Shown here: in pieces, positions 50,001 to 62,000 of the stretch
Layout: every line of letters begins with the position of its first letter
How positions within the stretch are numbered: the first letter of the stretch is position 1
Assembly: GCA_002633005.1 (NCBI GenBank)
Contig: NMRA01000035.1
Location: forward strand, 62,001 to 126,000
Length of the DNA: 64,000 bases
Reading direction: 5' to 3'
From: Phoronis australis
Lineage: Eukaryota > Phoronida > Phoronidae
Made by a program: the position numbers and the translations under genes
The notes under the pieces: model-generated
The model's database searches: none
What the model was told of the DNA's origin: nothing
What the model saw: only the letters and a program-made list of their open reading frames with translations

Positions 50001-53000
50001 AGGCTACCACAAAGTCATACAAGGCAAATAACAGGCTGTGTACCTCCTTCATCTTCCGAGTCCGTCATAAAGGTCTCCTGCATCATCTCTGGAGCCTGCA
50101 CCTTGTATTTCTCTTCCATAGTCACCCCAGTCTTGATGGACTGAACCTCAGTCACCTCCTTTAGCACTTCCTCGACAGAGATGTAGCCCAGGTGCTGGGC
50201 AAGGGACAGGGGTGTCTGGCCGTTCTACAACATAGGAACAGATTAGACATGGTGTTCCACTACACAGATGTAGGCAATGTACTGGGCAAGAGACAAGAGT
50301 GTCTGGCCGTTCTACAACATAGGAACAGATTAGACATGGTGTTCCACAACACAGATGTAGGCAAAGTACTGGGCAAGATAAAGGGGTGTCTGGCAGTACG
50401 CTGATGAATTGTGGGTGACGATATGAGAAAACAAGATGCAGTAAACTGTGGAAAACACTTAGCAATTGAAATCTGTAAATTCAAAGGGGATATGATGGTG
50501 AAATTGCTCTGTCCCAAGGATGAGAATCACAATACAACAGAGACACTCAAAAATAACAAATATCACAGATTAGTGACTCCAGGAACATTTAAATAGATTC
50601 CGTTGTGATTTAATAACTTATCCACCGCTTCGCCATATTCAATGCATGGCAATTAATTTCATTGACAAAGAGCAATGAGACAAAAAATAAAAATATTATA
50701 AGACATAAGTTGAAACATGGGTAGTGATTTGGTCGAGGTAAGATCAGACTGAAGTATTTTCACGAGACTGTAAACGTGGTATTGTCGGTTTGTTTTCAGT
50801 TAATCAGCTGTTGACCCAGATAAGTGGGAATTCCGAGACAGTGATCCAGTGCAGCGAAAGTAGTCCGTCGCACGTGACTTTATTTGACAGTAGTTATTTG
50901 TCAGTAGATCAGTTATTTCACGTCTTTCATGCACGTTTATTGCACCATGTAATATGTACATGTGTGGTATTAAAGCAATTTAATCACTTAATATTTTCAC
51001 ATAAGCACATTTAAGGGTGGTACTTACGTTGGCTGTGATGTTTGGTGAAGCATTGTACTTCAACAACAGTTTGATGACCAATACGTGACCCTGCTGGGCA
51101 GCTTGGTGTAGAGGCGTGTACCCTTGCTGTAATTAAACAAAACATATTCCAGTTCAGAACACAAGGATTCAGAATTATTCGTCTTCAGACATGAACAATT
51201 TCCATAACAATGTCTTCGTTATTTTCAAAAGTAACGAGAACCAACTTGAACTTGGCCAGTGAAAATCTCGATGATTTTATGGAAATCTTGGCTCCCCGGA
51301 ATATCTTGCCAAAAAGCCTTGGAAACAGCAGTGTTGTGTTTAAGTTTCATCTGCAATGTTACATGGCAGGAACATTCGACTATCTCTGATTAAATCTACA
51401 TAACTTCAAACAATGTCACGCAGGCATGGTAGCATAACCACCATTTATTACAAAGGGTTTTAAAGCCTAAGCTGCTGACGAAGGCCACTTTATCTGTTGA
51501 AGGTGCCTATTAAACCTGAACAATATATAAACCAAGCTCTAGCGTCAAAAAGGATTTGCTTCACTGGTATGTTTTCCAAATCAACATCATCACGTTCTTA
51601 AGCTTTGCAACATCAGGGTTATTACTACAACCTTGCTCGGATAGAGATAAGTAACAATAAAACGCCTGGCTTCCCGGACTACTGGCAGCTGAAACAAACC
51701 TGCTAAGACAGGCAAACTTCACTTTTCTGGTCTGAAGCAATAATAAACAAACAGTTGTTATCAACCACGGAAATAATTTCTAACCTGAGTAAGGAACAAG
51801 ATGAGATGGTTTTATATAGTGGCCTTATTCGAATTTTTTGACAAAAGACGCGGATTTATAATTGTCCCTTTAAAAAACATGGAGAAAGCTCACCTTAGTC
51901 TTGGCATTGACGTCAGCGTCTTGCTCCAAGAGGAAGCGGATCATGTTGATCTGACCAAAGTGACAGGCTGTGTGAAGTGGGGTGTATCCCGCCTGCAATC
52001 AACAGAGACGATGAATAGATGAAGAGAGTCACAGAGTCACTGTCGAAATGGTCATTTTCATCCAAAGTATGTGGTCAAAAGTGTTTAAGTCTACATGGTA
52101 ATTGTTTTCAACATTGACTCTCGGTACTTAAGTGCTTTCTAAGTTGACCGTTTTGTAAGACGCACCAGTCATCATCAGTTGAGACAGTCCTTCCACTTAC
52201 TCAACAGACATGAGCATGAACTCACCACAACTGTGCATATCACCACCAGCACCATATTTGAATTGTGTACACTTGTACGAAATAGCATCAACACAGACCT
52301 TGGTACAGCATCAAAGCGCCATTTGTTGGGGCTAATTATTTCTAAAATTCAATGAAGACTCGACGGAAATTTTCGGAACATGGTGGGTGCTCATACAGAA
52401 ACAAAGCGAGAGTTGGTTTCAATATTTTCATCTTCCAGAAAGCTCCATCAGTAAAGATTGGGCGTGTTCTTCATAGTCTGCATTCCAAAGACTCAAGAAA
52501 CTCGCGCGTAAGATCATTCAAGACTTCGCCAGATATTGATGTGCATTACAGACGAAACAGGTGATCACACTTAATTGTGAAACTCTTGCGTCACGTAATG
52601 CAGCCCTGATGCTAATTCAGATATTCTGAGAGTTAAACACAAAACAGTAAGTATGACGAACACTGACCTTTGTGCTTGGATCTTTGTCAGCACCATACTT
52701 GACCAGGACTTCAGCCACATTCACCTTGTCTTCTTGAGCACACAAATGCATTGGAGTCAGTCCGTTCTGCAATGAATTAAGATCGTATGATTTCCGTCTA
52801 GATGCCACGACAGGGTTGATGACGTATGGTGAGTAACTCTTCCATCAGAAAACAGCCAATGAATTCAGACTTATTTTGAATCTCAAAGGACTCTACATTT
52901 ATGTATAATATTTCCATTTTAAACATGTTTGACTTTGGGGGAATTCTGGGAAGGAATAAAATCTAACTATTTAGGACATGACACAGGCAGACTAGTGCAA

Positions 53001-56000
53001 TTGAGTTTTCTTCATTTCTTAGAAAAGAAACGAGGAACGGAGTTCTGTAACATAGCAACCAGTAGTTTGAAAAAACTGCCGGCAATTCTGGTGATCATTA
53101 TTGCTCGAAATTGACAATAAATACCGTAACGTGTAATGTACTGTGCAATGCTTTTTTCGAAATTTTAGTAATTTTCATTATGCAAAAATCTTCAGATCAA
53201 AAAATAGTTTTGTCCACCAAGTGAATTTTCAAATGTGAACTGCAGCAGTTGAACAAGAAATTTCCAACTACCTGCAAAATAACGATAATGAGTCAACACC
53301 TCAACAAGAATCTGAACAATGTCTACATAACATAACAGGTTGCAACAAACAAGTGTATGTTCTTCCCTTTAAATACTATCGGATGATCAGTTGCAATAAC
53401 CATTGATCAGTTGCAATAACCATTGATCAAAACACCTGTATGTCATCGCAAGGACATTTCAGCAGCATGAACAACGTATTTGTGAATGAAGGAGTAGAGA
53501 ATACTACCAGGGCAGATCTACTACTCACATGGGCTGGGTGTTTAGAGGCAGCTCCGTGTTCCAACAGGAGAGATACCATGTCTGTGTGTCCCTCCTGGGA
53601 TGCCAAGTGGAGTGGAGTGAAACCATTCTGCAAAAACGAGGTCATAAAATTGTTAGACGGCTACATGTCAAAATGTTTTTGATGACCCTGTTCAAAAACA
53701 GTGAATGTGAATTCTGAACTTTTAATCCTAATTCACTAGAAAATGGTTTCACTGAAAGTTACATACTGCTATAAATCTTCCCACACATCAACTAACTTTT
53801 ATTTTGACCACTTATTATACAATTAATCTCTAGTTACTTCTTAGTCAAATTTAGGGTTATTTCTAAGCTTGTAGAGAAACGACAACCCGTTGTTACTAAA
53901 GACCAGGCTCTACAAGTTGGCTTGTCATGGCGGGTCATTTCATGCACCACGCATGATCTCATACAATAATGAAGATTCATGTCTTTCCAAGAACAGACAC
54001 CGCTGTACATCCGAGTTCGGAACAAATTGAAATCAATTAGGTAGCTAAAGGTCACCTACATTCAAGTTAGTTGATTCCTCATACCAGAATACTGGTAAAG
54101 ATTTAAAAGACAACTACGTTTCTAATCCTGAAAAGTTGAACTATGTATTAGTAGAATAAATTTATCAACCTACAACCTTATTGCCAGTTTCAAGAGGACA
54201 TTACCTTTGACTCAGCGTTGGGCTTGGCATTGTATTCTAACAATGTGGTGGCAATGTCCATCTGGTTTTTCTTGGCAGCGATGTGCAGAGGTGTGTAGCC
54301 GTTCTGAAGGAGAATGTACTCCGCATCATCAAAACACAATTTTCTCTTTCAATTGTTTTTAACCCCCAACACGAAAAACAAATTGCCATATCTTTCAAAC
54401 AATTTTAAAGTTACTGTTTTTTTTTAATTCAAAGTTAAACAATACAAACAATTTTAATAAAACAAGCAGCACAACTTAAACACCTACTAAAATAGTTAAA
54501 TTAATCCTCTTACCTTTGCCGTGCAGTGGGGGGAAGCGTTGTGATCCAGCAAGAGCAGCGCCACATTCACGTTGTTGTAGTGAGCAGCCACGTGCAGAGG
54601 GGTCAATCCATTCTTACCCTGCACATCAGGGTTGGCTCCCCTCTGCAGAAGGAGACGGGCCACCTTGATGTTACCATACTTGGCTGCAATGTGCAGAGGT
54701 GTGAACCCTTTCTGTAAAGGAGAAGCATAAGATGTTATAGTAAAGGATGCGAGCGTCATTGTTCAGATATATATCGTCTTTGCTCTGAATAATCCACAAC
54801 ACACTTGTAAGAAAGCAGCAGTGGGCACATCCGCTGTGGGAGAGGATGAATATTTCGTTAAGTGCACTCAGAAACACTATTTCAGCACAAAACTGTGGCA
54901 ACTTAAGTCTTCAGTGGTTAATATGAGCAACTTCTTATGAAATCCAGAAATCATTTCTAAATTTGGTACAGACCACACCAAAGTCTATTTCATAACAGTA
55001 GTCAGAACATTTTGGTTAGTCACTTTACCCTGATGGACACGTATAGCTTATGGTGATCCTGTCCTTAAAACAAAAATCTGACAAATGTCTGGTGCTCTTT
55101 AGAGCGATTTCCCATAATATTGTCAAGACCACTCACTTTAGTGGTAAGGTTGAGAGATGCTCCTTGATCAATGAGGACCGATGCGACCTCTTCCTGCCCC
55201 TCCTTGGAGGCGATGTGTAGGGGGGTGTACATGTCCTTGGTGGTGGCGTCGGGAGAGGCGGCGTGCTGCAGCAGCAGCACCACGTTGTCTACATTACCAA
55301 GGCGGGCAGCGATATGCAGGGGAGTCTGCTGCTCCTAGAGACCAGATAGATTCAGGCATGAAAGTGAATCTTATTATCATCAAGGTCTAATGATGAACTG
55401 ATGAAACAACTGAGTGTATATTCACCAACATGACAAGTGCATTTTTGTACAACGTACCAATTGTAGAACAATTCCCAGTGACGTGTTTTATGACAGATTT
55501 TGCAACATTCACCCTACTGTATGAATTTGTCTACTTTGCATTGGATTCATTTCCACAATGCTTTAAATGCTGGACTAAACTGAAAAACTCTCCAACTTGT
55601 ACATGACAACCTACCCTAGCCTTGGCGTCAACAGTTGCTCCGTTCCTGAGCAGGATCCTCATAATGTCAGTCTGGTTGGCGCGGGCCGCCAGATGGAGTG
55701 GGGTCTCACCACGCACTGTTGGGTAGTCAGGGTTGGCATTGTGTTGCAACAGGAACAACACGATGTTCATGTGTCCCATGAAGGCAGCCACATGAAGAGG
55801 AGTCAGGCCAGACTGAAATGAACAGATCACAAGGTAAGGACAGCATGGTAGCCATGTGAGGGGGCGTCAGACCAGACTGATATGAACAGATCACATGGTA
55901 AGGACAGCATGGTGACCGTGTGAAAGAGGGTCAGGCCAAATTCAAATGGACAGATCACATCGTAATGACAGCACGGTGGCCATGTGAAGGGGGGGTTCAG

Positions 56001-59000
56001 GCCAGATTGAAGAGGACAGACGGCAATAACAGCATGGACCTAAGTGAAGGAGGGTTAGGCAGAAAGAAATGGACAGATCAAATGGTAATGACAGCATCTC
56101 ATAAAAACTGGTTTCCTCTGAATATGTGTTTCCAAACATTTTATACAATTCACTGAAAGTGTATTGAAAGTTAACACATTGAGATGCCATGTTATTCTAA
56201 ACTGGACAAACATGTTTACTTCAAAGGGTGAAACAACCTATTTCAAATACTTCTGAACATAGCTCGATCAAACTGATTTCAAACCATTCAGGGTCGCCCA
56301 ACCAATCCAAAATTCCTCCTAAGAAGTCGAAACGATTAGCGGTCAAATACAACATAGACAAATCTAAGGAAATTAATTAGGAAGAAGTTTTGAGGCATCA
56401 CGGACAAAAAAACCCCTGAGTATTGGTAGAATTTGCTTAAATAAGTGGGCAGGTGGTCCGATGTCTTTTGTTGAGCATCAGACGTGCGCAGGGCTCATCA
56501 TTGGACACACTGCATAAAACACCCGAGCTAAAACTCATTACAGCCCTGATACCCATCAACAGATTCTTCCTGAAGGAAGTTTTAAAGTCCACCTGTTTCC
56601 GTTCAGATTTTCCCTTTTGCTGCCATGAACTATATAATGTAGGCATGTGCCACCCAGGAGAATACTCCTTAGACTTACCTCAGTGGTGGCTTCAATGGCA
56701 GCACCATACTTGAGCAACAGCTCCACCACCTTGATACGGTTCTTCTTGCAGGCAATGTGCAGCGGTGTGAAGCCATTGAGAGCACGGGCGTTCACCTCAC
56801 ACTTCCTGTCAAGCAGCAGCTTGGCCGTGTTAACGTTACCACAGTGGGCAGCTACATGAAGGGCCGTCAAGTAGTCCTGTAATGAATAGTCATTAGTTGT
56901 CTACTGTTGACCAGGTGACTGATGACATCTCATCGGGACATTCAAAAGTTAGCCGTGCAGATTCATGACTCATTATGGGATTCAGCTCACAGTCTCATTT
57001 AGGTTTATTGCCCTCGTGTGTGGGTAGAATGTTCTGAGCTTTAAACAGAAGTAAACGGTCAAAACTTTGGCAAACATGGGTCACTTTAACTCATAAAGCA
57101 TCATTGTTGATGTTTCAAGCAGCAGTTAAGGTTTTAAATTAAAGTAAATTGCATTAAATTTTAAAAAATGGTTTCCATAGGCACATAACATGCAGAACTT
57201 ATCACTGCCTGAAATCAATGTTACGTAATGACAAGTCCCTCTCTCACCAGTTGGGAAAGGTGCCTGTGCCATCTGAGGGGAATTGGTTCAGGTGAGGGCA
57301 AAATACCCCCACGATCGCCACCAATTCAAGGCACCGCGCAGGTTAAAGCGATTCCAAATCTGAGGGGAATTTTTTAATCGATGGAATTTTAAAATATTTT
57401 CAGAGATAACTCAGTGACAAAGTCTAGGTATCGAAGGCCCTGAAGAAGTCTGCAAACGCATACCATCCAGCTCAGAACCTGGATGACATGACAATACGCA
57501 GTTGTACTGCTTTACACGGTAATACTTTGTTATATGCTTTTATACTATGCTGGTACATGGTGATTTAGGCGTAGTTTTGAAAAGATCATCTGCTGTCGGT
57601 GGAAATGGGGATAGTTTCAATGCGTTTTTTTCCCCTTCTTTTAACTGTTTGAAATGTTGTCAATTGTCGCCAAGTTCTACCTTCACAACATCAGATATTT
57701 TTGATAATACATTGTCAATTTCACACAAATAAAAACGAGCTTATCGAAAACTGCTGCTGAGCCTTGTACAAGAGAGTAGCATCCTGGCCCTGCTTACCAC
57801 TGTGACATCATCTACCGGAGCTTTGTAGTGTAACAGGAGGCGGGCGCAGTCCTCATGGTCGCCTTGAGCCGCCATGTGCAGAGGGGTCAGTCCGTTACGA
57901 GTCTTAGCCGAGTGGTTGGCTCTACGCTCCAACAACAGATCTACCACCTCGCTGTGACCACTGCGGGCACCGCAGTGCAGGGGTGTCAGTCCGTCCTGAC
58001 GGGGGCGAGAAAGAGAAAGAACGTGACACGTGTGAAATGTATCATAATACAATTACGGTGCATTTCAAGGTTGCAATAAAAATTTCAAAGTTGAAGCAAA
58101 GTGGACATGTTTCCAAGATTTTAGGCAAGATCTTGATTTTACATTCTCAGCACTAAACTGAACAAAGTGTATTAATTTGCACTTGGAACATTAATAACGA
58201 ACAAAATGCTTGTCCAACAATCTCAATCACCTATACCCAATAAATATTTGCTTGTAGTTCCACACTCGCTGTGCCTAACCCTTTACTGGAAATAAATAGC
58301 TTTAAAACCTAGTGGCTAGTAAAAACGGGTCCCAATTTGATGATCCACAAGAATTTCATCAAGTGAGTGCCTGTCGACTGTATGGCAGAACCCTAAAGGA
58401 ACCAGATATGTTACAGTGTAACTAGGTTAGGAACTTGTTCTAATTGAGAGTAAGCATACATTTTATAGTAATTCAGGCAAGAATACATACCCTGGTACGT
58501 ATGTCAATGTCAGCTCCCCTATCCAACAAAAGGACAACCATGTTCTGGCGCCCCCATTTGCAGGATACGTGAAGTGGAGTGATATTGTTCTGAAAGAAAA
58601 TTCCAAGTTCCATCACCATGCAAAGCATTTTGATATAACCACAAATAATCAACACCAATGCCAAAAAAAAAAACATTTAAAAAGTTTAATGTACACCAGG
58701 GTACAGTAGACTAACTGAAACAAAAAGACAATACTTGTAAATGCTTTTAATATGAGGAAATGAAATAAAACAGTTGAAATGTCTTACTCGGGCCTTAAAA
58801 CTGATATCTGCTCCTTGATCCAGTAGGAGGGTCGCCACATTGACGTTTCCATAGTGAGCTGCTATGTGTAACGGAGTGAAACCGCTCTGCAAAACACACC
58901 AAAGTGAATCATCATGAGTTATCAACAGGTAAGACCAAAGTCACAAGAAACTAAATGAGGGATTGGAAAATTCACATTTGGAAATCAATGCCAGAGTATA

Positions 59001-62000
59001 CAAATTCACAACAATATTAAAAAAGCAAAATGTCATATTAAACAACTGTAGCCCTGCATTGATTTTCAAATTTTATCAGCAACGTGTCCAAAGCTGTTCG
59101 CAGAGTAACTAAAAGAAAAAGCTTGTGAGACCTTTTTTAACAATTAGTTTTAAAAACAAGTTAATTCTAACATGGAGCAAATGACATGAACAGCAGGTTA
59201 AAAAGATACATTTGATCAGAATTTTGAAAGTAACAGGAATAGGAATGAAATCAGCATCACGCAAAAGAATTTTAATTTTATTTTTACGTCAAAATAACCA
59301 TACACAAGGATAATACATTACACAGTCAAAAGGTGACAGGCTGCAGGATAGAGTAAACATCAGGTACAGACGATAAACAGAAGTTGGGATGAGACAGTGA
59401 TAGGTAGAAATGTGTAGGAAGGTAGGGTAGAATTCTCATAGGGAAATAGCATGCTTAAAATTTGCTGTGAAAGGCAACTGATGCACTCCATCTTCAAGCG
59501 AAGTCAGTTGTTCTGGTCTGTTCCACAGTTCACATTCAGCAAGCCTGCACTGGGTTCGTGGAAAGTTAAGTTTCATTGATATCTAAACATTTGGGTAGAA
59601 AACAGCAAATTCACGTTCTCTTCTATTACAACAAGAATGAAGGGTGACGGACATTTGATTTCTAGACAAATTGTAACATTATACGACATTTAACGAGACA
59701 ACTAATGTCTAAAGGCTTACTGGAGTTCCCTGAAATAGACAAGATGAAGGATTTGATGAAAATTACTTTCTACAACTACAGACTCCTTTCTTCTTCTGAA
59801 TTTGTTTGTGCCATGAATATACGGTAAAATAAATATTATGCACCAAATTGCAGGCTTCTAAAAATCTATAATTTGAGCAAAAATAAAGGATTCTATAAAA
59901 TCTTAAATAATATAAAATAAAATCAGTGGCTGGACAGTTGCAGTCATGGCTATAGAGTCCTTCAAAGTGTACAGTAAAAATTCTCTAATTTGGGACAGCG
60001 AGAAAAATTAAGTATTTTGATAAAAGTCGGAACTCTTCTCAAATTCTACAAAATAAACAGTATTGGCCGTCCAAAATTCAAAAGTCACAGGAAAGGCAGC
60101 AAGATTACGCACTCTGTACATTGAAAACACGTTCTACGAATCTTGAGATATATGGTGAACACCAAAACCACCCTTATCCCACATTCCAGAATCAAGAAAA
60201 TTCAATTTTTGCACGACCTTCTATGTCCCCAATTCTAGATTATGTCCCAAATTGGAGAATTTCTACCGTATTATTCTTAATGGTAAAATATTGCTTAAGC
60301 AACACAATTTTTTTCTGAAAAACATAAACATCGCCATATGAAAATGCTGAAGATGGCAGGAAGCTGAAAATGCCACAAGCAAAATAGCAGTATAAGTTCA
60401 TGAAATCAATAAAAGGCCTATAATTAATTAATGCGGATATGAGCCATCATGTTGCTATTGGCTAAAATTTAAGTTAGTTAAGGAAGGAGGTTGACGAAAT
60501 GTAATAAGCCACTGTGATCAATCAGAACAAATTGAACATTAAAGAGAGGCATTTTGCTATAAAAATTTTCAATGCATTTCGAAGCATCTTATTGACAGAA
60601 TTACATATTTTGAAGGAAGAGGGATGCAGTTTGACTGCCAATATTCGCAAGACATGTCAGAGAATGGGTGGTAGCTATTATCCATGTTCGCTGTAAATCA
60701 TTTTCTGCTAGTAGCTGGATTGATTACAAATAAAGGCTGTGGTTATGAGAACTTTCACAACACGGTAAATTATTCAACTTAACATGTACCAGGAAAGAGG
60801 TCCATGGCTTGTGCTGCAGTGTTTTCCACAACGTGTTTTGGCTCGTCACAGTGTCGAGTTTGAATTTTGCTACGACGAGCTTGGCTTACTTGCGTATGAA
60901 AACCTATGCCACCAGTTCGAAGTATTGGGAGATCGGTCAATTCTTAAGCTAATTGGGACATTTTGTATTTTTGGTACAAGTTCAATGCATGTATTCCTCA
61001 TGGTATGAACTTGGACTTTCGAATACGTACATCAATTTTGCAACACCAGTCAAGTATGAATTGCCTGTTGTGGAGAGCACTGTGTTGTACAGTCGTTATC
61101 AAGCAACTTAAAAGTACGCATCTGTAGAAATACAGCAAGCCTTTGAAATGCAATATACAGTCGGCCAATTAATGAATCAATACTGTAATGCGAGAAACAG
61201 GTTTGTTTTCAGGAATAATATTAAACTAGACTTTTTTAAACATGATGAAGACAATTTCACGCCAATGAAAACACATCCCAATGAAAGGGAGATTATTTGT
61301 CTGGACAATCCTGACTCAAATTATGATGTATGCACGTTTTAATCGTAAAGAATCTAACTCAAGACAGGACGGGCTTCTTTTCGTAGGAGATTGTTACTGG
61401 GTCCATTTTAATGAGGATAAGCTTGTTGAACAGTAAATCAAACAAGGTGGCATTGCAGGCAAATGGGCTGGAAGCGTTAGTTTTCACCACTGGGGATGGT
61501 TGCAGGGCAAGGAACCACATTCAGAAAGAGCACTAAGACCTTCGCACTGGGCATGCAGTCATATCAACATATGACACGTTTTAAAGTGGAGCAGGTTTGA
61601 TGGCAAGCCTTGCTTTTTTGTTTTTTCATTAATCAAAAATATCTCAAGTTCTGAAACAGGAGCAACGCACCCACAACTGCATTACAAACGGTATGCTTCT
61701 TCGGGTGTTTATTAGAATCATAGAAATCAGCATTAGATGGCGCAGAATGTGTCAAACTCTTCCAAAGACGAGAAAACATTATAGTTTCCCTAAAAGAAAC
61801 CTATTTGCCAAATTTCCAGAAAATCCATCAAGGAACCTAAGATACAGAGGCAAACGTAAAAAATAAAACTGCCACTAGGAGGCATAGCGGTTGTTGGAAT
61901 GGTCCGAAACTCCTAGTTATCTGCTGTAAGTTTCATAGGAACAAATCTGCTGAATCTTATTAAGATCCAGCAAGGAGTTCAGATCAGCAGTGAAAGCTGG

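Larger units (their letters stand above)
50225..57797 (-). other. ANK: Introns between ankyrin-repeat exons 9-24
   Basis: The introns of this stretch are each 0.2-0.9 kb. Apart from the two minisatellites grown from exon starts (50177-50402 and 55785-56098), I see no repeats or other genes in them. Confidence 0.8.

Noticed and set aside
60121-61342. Cluster of short plus-strand frames
   Set aside because: They cannot be joined with consistent splice sites into a known protein; kept only as a note in the intron entry.
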